Positions 1-7,728 of a stretch of DNA of 64,000 nucleotides are shown in pieces. Origin of the DNA: JBKECF01 sp047974375 (GTDB lineage: Bacteria; Bacillota; Clostridia; Lachnospirales; CAMZNU01); the NCBI GenBank assembly GCA_047974375.1, contig JBKECF010000006.1:1-64000 (forward strand), read 5' to 3'. Positions within the stretch are counted from its first letter, which is position 1. Each line of letters begins with the position of its first letter. The notes beneath the pieces were generated by a model. It was not told where the DNA came from. It saw only the letters and a list, made by a program, of their open reading frames with translations, and did not search any database. The position numbers and the translations under genes were made by a program.

Positions 1-1
1 G

Positions 2-55
2 AATGGTAATTCTTACAGATTAAAAGAGACTCAGCTTTGGTTAGAAGAGCAATAA
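2..55 (+). CDS. C-terminal end of an unidentified protein (partial)
   Basis: An open frame enters from the left edge and encodes 17 residues (NGNSYRLKETQLWLEEQ) before TAA. Too little remains to name the product. The next open frames belong to a mobile element, so this is probably another element gene, which is inference. Confidence 0.4.
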   Translation, partial: NGNSYRLKETQLWLEEQ

Positions 56-112
56 TTTTTTTATCTTTACTAGAGGATTTTTGGATTAGAATATAGAGGA
101 AATTTCAGTTGA

Positions 113-247
113 CAAATACAATATATAAATATAAAAACAGGTGAAACAATATATAAAACTGATACACAAGAATTAGGCTATCTATTTGAAATAGGTAGAG
201 TTATAAAAGATAACAATATTAGTTTCATAGAATACAAAAAGCGATAA
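113..247 (+). pseudogene. Remnant of a small mobile-element protein
   Basis: A 44-codon open stretch without a start codon follows a TGA at 110-112 and ends at TAA 245-247. Its translation is protein-like, with motifs such as KTGETIYKT and ELGYLFEIGRVI, and an N-terminal portion seems to lie in another frame just upstream. I read it as a frameshifted or 5'-truncated small gene. The family is not recognised. The rest of 56-311 shows only AT-rich sequence and the palindrome at 260-276. Confidence 0.35.
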
Positions 248-259
248 AATAAAACATAG

Positions 260-276
260 GTGTCCAAGTCGGACAC
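260..276. repeat. Dispersed palindrome, copy 1 (terminator-like)
   Basis: GTGTCCAAGTCGGACAC forms a 6-bp GTGTCC/GGACAC stem and is followed directly by seven T residues, so here it could act as a Rho-independent terminator for the gene remnant upstream. Related copies are at 678-694, 3391-3407, 3993-4009 and 5873-5889. I noticed none after 5.9 kb when reading by eye. Confidence 0.7.
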
Positions 277-311
277 TTTTTTTATACAAAGAATAAGGGA
301 GTGATGAATAA

Positions 312-1358
312 ATGTCAGTAAAATACAGTAAAGAAGAATATAATATAGCTAAAAACGTAAGCTGTTTTACTTATTTGACTGCTAAGGGTTATGAGGTTGA
401 AAAGCATGGTCAACATCATAAACTAAAAGAGCATGATTCCTTAGTATTGTTTAATGATGGTAAATTCAAATGGTATTCAAAAGATCTATACGGTAATGCC
501 ATAACATTACTAAAAGAATTAGAATATAAGCCACTAAATATAGCAATAAAGGAATTAGCTCAATTTGCAGGTGGTATAAATAATGTTAGAAGTCCAACCC
601 ATAGCAAATCAAAAAACAAAACAGAAGTTCAAAAGGAAGAACAAGAACAAAGTCAAGAACAAAAGCAACCAGAAAAAGTGTCCAAGTTGGACACCGAATT
701 TACTTTACCAAAAAGAAATACTAGTACAGATAAAGTTAGAAAATATCTTATAGAAATACGTGGCTTAAGTAAAGAAGTAGTAGACTATGCAATTGCCAAT
801 AATCTTGTATATCAAGATGTAAAAGGTAATTGTATTTTTGTTGGATATGATGCGAATAAAAAACCGAAGTTTGCAACATTACGTGGTACATACGAGAAAA
901 AATTTAGGCAAGACATAAAAGGTAGTAATAAAACCTGTGGTTTTTCAATAGTTAATAAAAACAGTAAAAATCTTTATATTTTTGAAAGTGCTATAGATAG
1001 CCTAAGTATGATGAGCCTAATAGGTATGAAAAATTCTGCAAACAACAATTTTCTTGCCCTTAATGGAACGTCAATAAAAACTTTAGAAAATTTCCTAAAT
1101 AATAATCCTAACATAGACACCATAATAACTTGTTTAGATAATGACGAAGCAGGGCGAAAAGCAACAAAAAAAATATGGGAAATCTACAAAAAAACACATA
1201 AGATGAAGTACTACAGGTTATCAGCTAAAGATATAAATGAACATCTTATTCAGAAAAACAAAACAGGTAATTTGCCAATAAATAACAAAGAAGTATCTAA
1301 AAATAATACTCCAAAGGCTACTAAGCAATACAGAAACAATACAGAAATAGAACGATAA
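312..1358 (+). CDS. DUF3991/Toprim-domain primase-like protein
   Basis: A 348-aa protein of the type carried by Firmicutes conjugative elements, probably acting on element DNA in replication or transfer. The N-terminal ~90 residues (FKWYSKDLYGNAI region) resemble the DUF3991 zinc-finger/primase-associated module. A Toprim fold follows: the conserved Glu lies in IFESAIDSLS (about residue 224) and the acidic triad in CLDNDEAGRKA (about 275-279). A low-complexity Gln/Glu/Lys linker (about 100-125) joins the two and carries one copy of the dispersed palindrome, translated as VSKLDT. The ATG at 312 follows a GGGAG ribosome-binding site. The family call is good; the exact biochemical role is inferred. 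Confidence 0.75.
   Translation: MSVKYSKEEYNIAKNVSCFTYLTAKGYEVEKHGQHHKLKEHDSLVLFNDGKFKWYSKDLYGNAITLLKELEYKPLNIAIKELAQFAGGINNVRSPTHSKSKNKTEVQKEEQEQSQEQKQPEKVSKLDTEFTLPKRNTSTDKVRKYLIEIRGLSKEVVDYAIANNLVYQDVKGNCIFVGYDANKKPKFATLRGTYEKKFRQDIKGSNKTCGFSIVNKNSKNLYIFESAIDSLSMMSLIGMKNSANNNFLALNGTSIKTLENFLNNNPNIDTIITCLDNDEAGRKATKKIWEIYKKTHKMKYYRLSAKDINEHLIQKNKTGNLPINNKEVSKNNTPKATKQYRNNTEIER
678..694. repeat. Dispersed palindrome, copy 2 (inside the coding region)
   Basis: GTGTCCAAGTTGGACAC is a near-perfect palindrome with an 8-bp arm on each side of the central G. It lies in frame in the linker of the DUF3991/Toprim gene, encoding V-S-K-L-D-T. This is the only copy of the family within a gene. Confidence 0.75.
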
Positions 1359-1380
1359 AAATAAAAATAGGAGAGTTGAA

Positions 1381-2493
1381 ATGTGTAAACTAAAAAATAA
1401 ATTAATAGTATTAATAAGTATTTTGACATTTTTCTTCAGTATAAATATATATGCTAATGAAAAAGCTGAAGAAGTAACTGAAGAAATAGTTACAGAAATA
1501 GAACTTGTCCCAGCAGATATAATTAGAAATGAACTAGAAAATGGTGCAAAAGAAATAATTAAAGTATATGAGTTACCTCCAACAGAAGAGTTAAAGGTAG
1601 ATATAAATAGTTTTTCTGGAAATGAAGTAAATTATGATTATGTATCCACAGAGTCATCAAAAATTGTTGAAACAGATGAAAAGGAAATAAAACATACTGT
1701 AGAAATAGAAACCATGAGTACCGACAAAGAATATTTACTAACATGGTATGACTTAACTATTGACCATACTAGCGATGATGGATACAAAGGTACATTGGAT
1801 TTACAGCCAGATACTTTACAAACTAAAGTAAAAGGATATGTTACAAAGCAATATCAAGTATACAAAAGCAAGACCTATCCAAATCTACCTACAAATGATG
1901 TAGCCTATATACCAAAAACAATAAATGTAGGTGGTTATACTTATGCTACATCAAATATAAGTTGGCAATTTAATTCAAATTTTGAAGATAACTCAATAAT
2001 ACCAGATACTTATACTGCAAAAGCCACATATGAAAGAACAGCGACTTCTAAAAACGCTACTGGATACATTACAACAGTGGATTATAAAGGAATTGGCACT
2101 AAAAACACTAAAGATGTAGTTAGATATGAAGTGAAATTCAGAACAAAGGAAGTAACTAAAGCTACAGAACTAGTACCAAAACCAACACCATCAGAAACAC
2201 CAGAAGAAAAGCCAGAAGAAGTTAAAGAAAATAGCGTTGCTAAAAATATTATATTAATTATTTTACTAATAATGTTCATTGTTGCCTTAGTATTTGTATA
2301 CATAAAGTTTTTACATGAAAAAGTAATGGATAAAATTGAAGATATGAAATATAAAAAAGAAAGAAACGCAACTTTAGCAAAGGATATTAGCGAAGAAGCT
2401 GTTAATGAGTATTTCAATAATCAAGATATAAAGGAGATGACTGAAAATGAAGCAAATAAAGAAATTGAAGCAAATAAAGAAATTGAAGAATAA
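1381..2493 (+). CDS. Signal-peptide, membrane-anchored protein of a mobile element
   Basis: 370 aa, family not recognised. It has a signal peptide at about residues 1-25 (hydrophobic core then YAN), an extracellular domain of ~250 residues, a Pro/Glu-rich spacer (about 260-280), one transmembrane helix at about 288-311 and a charged cytoplasmic tail. The topology suggests a surface or transfer-apparatus component. The start has an AGGAGAG site. The last 47 bases overlap the sortase gene that follows, so the two are probably translationally coupled. The C-terminus ends in two copies of EANKEI from an 18-bp tandem duplication. Confidence 0.6.
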   Translation: MCKLKNKLIVLISILTFFFSINIYANEKAEEVTEEIVTEIELVPADIIRNELENGAKEIIKVYELPPTEELKVDINSFSGNEVNYDYVSTESSKIVETDEKEIKHTVEIETMSTDKEYLLTWYDLTIDHTSDDGYKGTLDLQPDTLQTKVKGYVTKQYQVYKSKTYPNLPTNDVAYIPKTINVGGYTYATSNISWQFNSNFEDNSIIPDTYTAKATYERTATSKNATGYITTVDYKGIGTKNTKDVVRYEVKFRTKEVTKATELVPKPTPSETPEEKPEEVKENSVAKNIILIILLIMFIVALVFVYIKFLHEKVMDKIEDMKYKKERNATLAKDISEEAVNEYFNNQDIKEMTENEANKEIEANKEIEE

Positions 2494-3370
2494 AATATTG
2501 TATATGACTTTATCTACATTGATTACAATTTCAGCTATAACACCTGTATATGCTTATAATTATGAGTTTGAAACTAATACAGATGAAGTCTTTGGCAATT
2601 ATACATATACAAGTGACACAAGCTACTACAATAATAATGAAAACATAAGAAAAGATAAAAACTATGCATACTTACCACCACAATACGGATTATTTAGTGG
2701 TGAGTTTGTAACGAACTCCAGCAATTCATATATGACCAAGTTAGATATAAACAAAGCTGAAAATGTTACATATTCAAAACCTAATGATGAGTATACAGAT
2801 GGACAACTTCTTCCAAGTACATCACTTATGGATAATGAAAGTGAACAAATTGTAAAAGGTGCTATAGGTACTAATACAAGCACCAGTGGCAATACAAGCA
2901 AAGTTACAATTACTAATTCTAATTCAAATAATAATGATTATAGTGACTACTACAACAGTAGTGAATACAAAACCACACCTAAATATTATAATGACGGAAG
3001 CATAGGAAGCTTAAAGATAAAGAAACATAACTTAAGCGTTCGTGTGTGGGAAGGCGAAAGCCTAGAAAACTTACGTAAAGGTGTAGGGCATTTTGAAAAC
3101 ACATCAGCATGGGACGGAAATGTAGCTATGGCAGGACATAATCGTGGTTCGTGGGGATACTTCAATGCTCTAAAAAGTATATCTAAAGGTACAGAAGCGA
3201 TATATACAACAGAATACGGCACAAGAACTTATAAGATGGCTTACAGAGAAAAAATAAACTTTGACGATATGAGCTATTTTGACCATTCATCAGAAAATAT
3301 TTTGACTTTAGTAACTTGCGTGGAAGATGAACCTAGTTTTAGGTATGTAGTTGTTTTTAAAGAAAAATAA
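2447..3370 (+). CDS. Class B-like sortase
   Basis: 307-aa sortase-family transpeptidase, membrane-anchored by an N-terminal hydrophobic segment (about residues 18-37, ending VYA). Catalytic residues are visible: His231 in AMAGHNRGSWGYF, Cys291 in TLVTC and Arg299 in PSFRYVVV, in the usual spacing at the C-terminus. A Ser/Asn-rich linker precedes the catalytic domain. It probably attaches or polymerises surface proteins of the mobile element. No LPXTG-type substrate is seen in the window. AAGGAG at 2431 precedes the ATG at 2447 within the preceding gene. Confidence 0.82.
   Translation: MKQIKKLKQIKKLKNKILYMTLSTLITISAITPVYAYNYEFETNTDEVFGNYTYTSDTSYYNNNENIRKDKNYAYLPPQYGLFSGEFVTNSSNSYMTKLDINKAENVTYSKPNDEYTDGQLLPSTSLMDNESEQIVKGAIGTNTSTSGNTSKVTITNSNSNNNDYSDYYNSSEYKTTPKYYNDGSIGSLKIKKHNLSVRVWEGESLENLRKGVGHFENTSAWDGNVAMAGHNRGSWGYFNALKSISKGTEAIYTTEYGTRTYKMAYREKINFDDMSYFDHSSENILTLVTCVEDEPSFRYVVVFKEK
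2449..2484 (+). repeat. 18-bp tandem duplication shared by two overlapping genes
   Basis: GAAGCAAATAAAGAAATT occurs twice head to tail (2449-2466, 2467-2484). It is read in two frames: as EANKEI repeats at the C-terminus of the upstream gene and as KQIKKL repeats at the N-terminus of the sortase. Because 18 is a multiple of three, both frames survive. Confidence 0.9.
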
Positions 3371-3387
3371 GTTAAAGAACCAATTAA

Positions 3388-3410
3388 GAGGTATCCAACT
3401 TGGATACCTC
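3388..3410 (+). terminator. Terminator hairpin / dispersed palindrome copy 3
   Basis: An 11-bp perfect stem (GAGGTATCCAA) with a single-base centre sits 17 bases after the sortase stop and is followed by TTTACATATA. It contains the GTATCC/GGATAC version of the dispersed palindrome, in which the G-C pair of other copies is replaced by A-T on both arms. It is a plausible intrinsic terminator. Confidence 0.7.
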
Positions 3411-3449
3411 TTTACATATAAGATATTATAAGGAGGCGGACATGGAGAA

Positions 3450-3983
3450 ATGATTGATTGGAGTGTTATTATGGAAGCTATAATTATAACAAGTGCTGTA
3501 TCTTTAGGTGGTTTGCTACTAGGTAATTTATTTTTTCTTTTGAAAGATAAAAAAGCTGTTGATGAAACAAGGCAAAATCTTTCTAAGGAACATTATACAT
3601 TAGGTAAAACTCTATCCAAAGAGCATGATGGACTAAAGGAAACTATATCTAAAGAGCATAACGGATTAAAAGAAACTCTCTCTAAGGAACATGATAGATT
3701 AGAAAAAGGACTAAATTATTTACTAGATACTTCAAAAAAAGAAGAAATGAAAAGATTAGAATTATATAATAACCTTAATTTTAGTCAAAAAGATATAGTT
3801 GATAATATTAGTAATCTTAGTAATTTTGCTTCTACAATGCAAGCTTTGGTGGATGAAAAAAGCAAACTAGAAAGTAAAAATAACGAACTATTCTATGAAA
3901 ATGAAAAACTAAAAGCAGAACTAAAAATATATAAAGCTAAAGAAATAAAGGAAAAATCCGGAGATAGAGAAATCGAAAGATAA
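3450..3983 (+). CDS. Membrane-anchored coiled-coil protein with SKEH repeats
   Basis: 177 aa, function unknown. One N-terminal transmembrane helix (about residues 8-30) is followed by four imperfect ~11-residue repeats (LSKEHDGLKET type, about 47-90) and then a coiled coil to the C-terminus. Genes of this shape are seen in Gram-positive conjugative elements; a structural role is inference. The start is ambiguous: ATG 3450 has a GGAG five bases upstream, but ATG 3471 (MEAIIITS) is also possible. Confidence 0.55.
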   Translation: MIDWSVIMEAIIITSAVSLGGLLLGNLFFLLKDKKAVDETRQNLSKEHYTLGKTLSKEHDGLKETISKEHNGLKETLSKEHDRLEKGLNYLLDTSKKEEMKRLELYNNLNFSQKDIVDNISNLSNFASTMQALVDEKSKLESKNNELFYENEKLKAELKIYKAKEIKEKSGDREIER

Positions 3984-3992
3984 ATAATAAAA

Positions 3993-4009
3993 GTATCCAA
4001 TTTGGACAC
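3993..4009. repeat. Dispersed palindrome, copy 4
   Basis: GTATCCAATTTGGACAC, ten bases after the coiled-coil gene's stop codon. One arm has the GTATCC variant and the other GGACAC, leaving one mismatched pair (G-U if read on the minus strand). No T-run follows, so it is less terminator-like than copies 1 and 3. Confidence 0.65.
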
Positions 4010-4069
4010 TATAGCGAAAAGGACAAAAACATAGGTAAAAATTTTTTTTATATTATTTTTATAAAACCC

Positions 4070-4098
4070 TTGACAACACGTCATTGACGTGTTAGAAT
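4070..4098 (+). promoter_or_regulatory. Sigma-A promoter with palindromic operator in the spacer
   Basis: TTGACA (4070-4075), a 17-base spacer and TAGAAT (4093-4098) make a near-consensus promoter. The spacer is occupied by a perfect palindrome, AACACGTCATTGACGTGTT (4075-4093; 9-bp arms, one central base), overlapping the edges of both promoter boxes. A repressor dimer bound there would block RNA polymerase. The downstream gene starts at 4138, leaving a leader of about 30 bases. Confidence 0.75.
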
Positions 4099-4137
4099 AA
4101 GTTATAAGTAAAAATAATATTGAAAGGAGATTTTTGT

Positions 4138-4560
4138 ATGGGAGAAGAATATACACCGTTAATATATGAATATATTTGTTTGATATGTAATATTATTGAA
4201 AAAATTTTTTTTGTTGCAGTAATTGGATTATGGATTTACCTTTTGTACGACCAATATCATAATGATTTTATGGACTTTTTGCTTTATCTTTTAATCGGAC
4301 CTATTGTTTTGCGAGTTGCTTACGCAATCTATCTTATAGTAAAAGCTATTGTTATGCTGGCACTTTTTGCAGTAGTTTGTGTGATAGTAGCTATTATTAT
4401 TACTGTTAGAACAATAGTTAAAATAGTAAAAAAAATAATAGGTTGGATAAAACCAAAGCCAGAACCAGAGCCAATAAGAGAGTATACACCAGAAGAACGT
4501 GAATACATAGAGAAAAAAATGCAAGAATGGAAAGATAGTGTAATAACAATATACCCATAA
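4138..4560 (+). CDS. Small multi-pass membrane protein
   Basis: 140 aa with three or four hydrophobic helices (about residues 12-35, 40-62, 65-105) and a charged, Pro/Glu-rich C-terminal tail (KPKPEPEPIREYTPEE). The family is not recognised. ATG 4138 is chosen over an upstream in-frame TTG at 4120 because AAAGGAGA lies 9 bases before it. It is transcribed from the strong, apparently repressible promoter at 4070. Confidence 0.55.
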   Translation: MGEEYTPLIYEYICLICNIIEKIFFVAVIGLWIYLLYDQYHNDFMDFLLYLLIGPIVLRVAYAIYLIVKAIVMLALFAVVCVIVAIIITVRTIVKIVKKIIGWIKPKPEPEPIREYTPEEREYIEKKMQEWKDSVITIYP

Positions 4561-4596
4561 TAAACATTCTATGAAAAATAAAAAGGAGATATCGTC

Positions 4597-5748
4597 ATGA
4601 AAAAATTATTAAAGAAATTAACAATAGGAATGTTAAGCGTTGCTACAGTAATTGGTACAGTTACCTTACAAAGCCAAGCCACTTATGCTAGTGAAAAAAT
4701 AAAAGTAATGGTTGATGGAGAATATATAAAGTTTGACGAACCACCAATTAATGACAATGGTAGCGTTTTTGTTCCTATGAGAGCTTTGTATGAAGCACTG
4801 GGGTTTGAAGTAAAGTGGGATAGTATGCTTTCTGTGGTTGCAGGACATCATATTAAAGATAATTATTCTATATCTACAACACTATGGAAAGATGGAGATA
4901 TTATGAGTTTAAATTACTTAGAGTATGAAAAAGGTGAAACTATTATAAACAACCATGTTACTAACAGATTTAATGACGAGAAAAACGCAGTAGAATTTTA
5001 CAAACGAATTCCAGTAGACCCTTCAGCTAAAAACTTAAACGGTAGAATATTACTACCAGTTAGAGCCATTAGTGAGGGGACAGGAGCAAAAGTAAAATGG
5101 GATGGCACTACCCAAACAGTAAGTATAGATAGTAGTAATCTAGTTATAAAAGATACAGAAACAGGTATAAGCTATGAAGTAAATAAGGCTAAAGAACGTG
5201 TAGATAAACATTTAGCTGAGCTTGAAAAGACTAAAGCTGAAGAAGAAAAAGCTAAAGCTGAAGAAGAACGAAAAGAAGCTGAAGAGAAAGTAAAGCTTGA
5301 GGAAGAAAGAGCAAGAAGAGAAGAAGAGCAAGCTAAACTAGAAAAGGAAATAAATATAACTCTAGAAGAGTATCAAGAAGAAGTTCTAAGGCTAGTAAAT
5401 ATCGAAAGAAATAAAGCAGGAGTAGCCCCACTTCAATCTAGTAAAGACCTTATGAGAATAGCACAGCTAAAAGCTGAGGAAATGGAAGAATTAGGCTATT
5501 TTAGCCACGAGTCACCTGTTTATGGTTCGCCATCAGAGTTTGCAACGCATTATGGATATTCTAATGGTATAGGAGAAAATATAGTTAATAACTTTCTTTC
5601 GCCAGAAGAAACTATGACAAGATTTATGAACTCAGATGGGCATAGAGAAAATATATTGAATTCTGGTTATAGATATTTAGGAATTGGTCGTTCAGGTGAG
5701 AATGACGCAAGCAAGTTATCAGGTTATGGAGTTCAAATGTTTGATTAA
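4597..5748 (+). CDS. Secreted protein: copper amine oxidase N-terminal-like domain plus CAP domain
   Basis: 383 aa. A signal peptide (about 1-31, ending TYASE) is followed by a stalk-like copper amine oxidase N-terminal domain (about 35-178; FVPMRALYEALGFEVKWD and VRAISEGTGAKVKWDG half-repeats), a Lys/Glu/Ala coiled coil (about 190-252) and a C-terminal CAP/SCP-PR1 domain (about 258-383; NIERNKAG, HESPVYGSP, GENI, SDGHRENIL). Such proteins are exported and associate with the cell wall. The CAP domain's activity is not established. AAGGAGATATC precedes the ATG. A mobile-element cargo or adhesion role is inference. Confidence 0.75.
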   Translation: MKKLLKKLTIGMLSVATVIGTVTLQSQATYASEKIKVMVDGEYIKFDEPPINDNGSVFVPMRALYEALGFEVKWDSMLSVVAGHHIKDNYSISTTLWKDGDIMSLNYLEYEKGETIINNHVTNRFNDEKNAVEFYKRIPVDPSAKNLNGRILLPVRAISEGTGAKVKWDGTTQTVSIDSSNLVIKDTETGISYEVNKAKERVDKHLAELEKTKAEEEKAKAEEERKEAEEKVKLEEERARREEEQAKLEKEINITLEEYQEEVLRLVNIERNKAGVAPLQSSKDLMRIAQLKAEEMEELGYFSHESPVYGSPSEFATHYGYSNGIGENIVNNFLSPEETMTRFMNSDGHRENILNSGYRYLGIGRSGENDASKLSGYGVQMFD

Positions 5749-5752
5749 GCAT

Positions 5753-5787
5753 AAAAGCAATTCATAGAAATATGAGTTGCTTTTTTA
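5753..5787 (+). terminator. Intrinsic terminator after the CAP gene
   Basis: AAAGCAATTCATA / TATGAGTTGCTTT form a hairpin with one mismatch, followed by a T-run, five bases after the stop codon. Confidence 0.8.
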
Positions 5788-5810
5788 ATTGAAATTTATG
5801 AAACAACAAC

Positions 5811-5853
5811 AATAACACGTGTTAATTATCTAAAGATATTAATAGGTGTTATT
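5811..5853. repeat. Inverted repeat AATAACAC ... GTGTTATT
   Basis: 8-bp arms separated by 27 bases. The left arm also forms the palindrome AACACGTGTT (5814-5823), echoing the ACACGT half of the 4075-4093 operator. It could be a second binding site for the same regulator upstream of the 5914 gene; this is inference. Confidence 0.4.
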
Positions 5854-5872
5854 TTTATATAGATAAACTGGG

Positions 5873-5890
5873 ATGTCCAAGTTGGACACC
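5873..5890. repeat. Dispersed palindrome, copy 5
   Basis: ATGTCCAAGTTGGACACC lies 23 bases before the ATG of the broken secreted-protein gene, next to its AAAGGAG site. The core TGTCCAAGTTGGACA is identical to copy 2. Confidence 0.7.
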
Positions 5891-5913
5891 AAAAAAACGA
5901 AAAGGAGAAAATT

Positions 5914-6127
5914 ATGTTAAAAAAGATTTTTAGTACGTTTTTAGCAACAATCCTAACTCTAACATCTGTAGTTGTTAGTCCTATTACTGCACAAGGTGCA
6001 GGAAATGGTGATACAGTTAGATTTTATTGTATATGTTAAAGATGGACAAATAGAGGAAATAATTGATACTAAGAAACCTAATTATTCAAAAATTAAGAAG
6101 TTGGTAGAAGGAGAGGTGGAAGATTAA
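5914..6127 (+). pseudogene. Frameshifted small secreted protein
   Basis: ATG at 5914 after AAAGGAG opens a clear signal peptide (LLKKI-type start, hydrophobic core, SPITAQG), but the frame ends at TAA 6037-6039. A -1/+2 shift near 6015-6020 restores a protein-like sequence (DFIVYVKDGQIEEII, then KIKKLVEGEVED) ending at 6127. A single-base indel therefore broke a ~70-residue secreted protein. The family is unknown. Confidence 0.65.
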
Positions 6128-6194
6128 GGCATCATTATATAATTTATATTACAAAAGCAAAGGTAAGGTACTTATTTATAATTTTTATTCGTAG

Positions 6195-6311
6195 GTGCTA
6201 GCTAGTTTAACTTTAGAAAATATCAAAACTTTCAAGTCGTTTAAGGAAACTGGTACCCTTATAGGAAATGAGAAATTCATAGATGATTTAAATAGGAGGA
6301 TTTATAATTGA
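6195..6311 (+). pseudogene. Transposase C-terminal fragment (uncertain)
   Basis: A 38-codon open stretch without start encodes LENIKTFKSFKETGTLIGNEKF then IDDLNRRI before TGA 6309-6311. The G-x-L-I-G-x-x-x-F-I pattern resembles the C-terminal tail of REP-associated/IS200-like transposases (GRPLG..EFI). Only this scrap remains. An AGGAGG at 6295-6300 inside it could once have served the next gene. Confidence 0.35.
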
Positions 6312-6330
6312 CCATAATTTCGACGAAATT

Positions 6331-7415
6331 ATGGCTTTAGAAGATGTTTATAAAAGGTCACAAACTTCAAAAGAAGTTTTGCATTTATCGATTGCTCCAA
6401 CAATGAACTGTAATTTTGCGTGTCATTATTGCTTTGAAGCTGACAAGAATTGTAGCTCTAAGTTAAATGCTAATAACCGATTTAAATTAGTTTAATTTGT
6501 AGAGAATAAAATAAGAAAAGGCGATGTAAAGGTACTTGATATAGTTTGGTATGGTGGAGAACCGTTATTGGAATATAATTTAATCGAAAAGATTTTAAAT
6601 GAATTCACTTAAGTATGGTATCGAATACAAGGCAAGTATTATAACAAACGGTTACTTGCTAAATAATATAATAGTAGATAGTTTACTAAGATCAAATATA
6701 AAAAAATACAATTTACTTTAGATGGAAATGAAAAGACACATAATGAATATAGAGTTTTAAAAAATGGCGGAAATACTTACAAGGTTATATACAATAATAT
6801 TATTAACTTTATAATACCAAAAATAGATAATTTTGATGAAATAAAATAAGAATAAATGGTCATCGTGGAAATCTCGAAGGTGCATTCGATTTAGCGGAAA
6901 GTCTACTAGAATTAAACTTTAAAAACAAACTACATATTAGCTATGCTAAATTGGAGAATGAACTTGGAAATGATATTGATATAAAATATCTTACTGACTC
7001 CGAGTTTGCATTAAATGAGTTTAAATTTAATTCAAGTATTTACCTTAAAAAGCAAGAAAGTTCGTTAAATGAAATTTTACCATATCGGGTTAACTTACCA
7101 TGTGTTGCTGTAAATACAAATTCTTATGTAGTGGACAGCATGGGTAATTTCTATAGCTGTTTAGATAACATATGTGATAATAATTTTGTTATTGGGCAGT
7201 TAAAAGACATAGATCACATTGTTGATGGCAAAGTGAATTTGAGTTATTATAATGAGACACCATTTAACGATGAGTTGTGTCTATGTTGTAAATTTTTGCC
7301 AATATGCATGGGTGGGTGTCCTAAAAATTACAAGAAAAAAGGTTATAGAGATTGCGTTACTACAAGATATAACATGGATATTCTTTTTGAGTTTATTATT
7401 AACGAAATACTTTAA
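6331..7415 (+). pseudogene. Radical SAM/SPASM peptide-maturase, heavily disrupted
   Basis: The translation across frames shows a radical SAM enzyme with a SPASM domain, the class that installs thioether or similar crosslinks in ribosomal peptides. The Fe-S motif CNFACHYC is near the start, followed by WYGGEPLLE and a Cys-rich SPASM tail (CLDNICDN, CLCCKFLPICMGGCP). It is interrupted by an in-frame TAA (6493-6495) and frameshifts near 6605-6612, 6700-6720 and 6846. The last intact piece runs 6951-7415. The enzyme cannot be made in one piece. Neighbouring fragments suggest a decayed RiPP cluster. Confidence 0.85.
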
Positions 7416-7466
7416 AGAGAGTACTAATTATTTGTTAAATAAGTATTGTATACCTATTTAATTTGT

Positions 7467-7544
7467 GTGGAAAAGTGCGATTTAATGCTAACTGATAAAC
7501 CTACTAGCTCCTTAGAAAAAAGAAATGTAAAAAATATTATGTGA
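7467..7544 (+). pseudogene. ABC-transporter ATPase fragment
   Basis: 25 codons encode CDLMLTDKPTSSLEKRNVKN, matching the Walker B/D-loop region of ABC exporter ATPases (usual form LxLxDEPTSSLDxxN) with the catalytic DE changed to DK. Nothing else of the gene remains. An exporter would fit next to the radical SAM pseudogene. Confidence 0.55.
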
Positions 7545-7602
7545 TTTTGGAGGAGTAAATAATCAGGGTAAGAGAGTAGTAGTACTCCATGATTAAAATT
7601 TT

Positions 7603-7639
7603 AAGAGGATTTTTGCGGTATTTTTGCAAAAATCCTCTT
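7603..7639. terminator. Strong bidirectional terminator
   Basis: AAGAGGATTTTTGC pairs perfectly (14 bp) with GCAAAAATCCTCTT at 7626-7639 around a 9-base loop, with TTT after. It marks the right end of the decayed island. Between it and 7729 I see nothing else. Confidence 0.85.
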
Positions 7640-7728
7640 TTAGCGTTTTATAGAACAAATTAAGTCCTAAAAAAATAAAAAATAAGACAGCAGTTATTAC
7701 ACCACTGTTGAATAATAGGCATATAAAC

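Noticed and set aside
7..24. TAATTCTTACAGATTAAA recurs with one change at 18841-18858, at the end of the structured RNA.
   Set aside because: 17 of 18 bases match, but the sequence is AT-rich, the first copy is inside a coding frame, and no flanking similarity extends the match. Probably chance.
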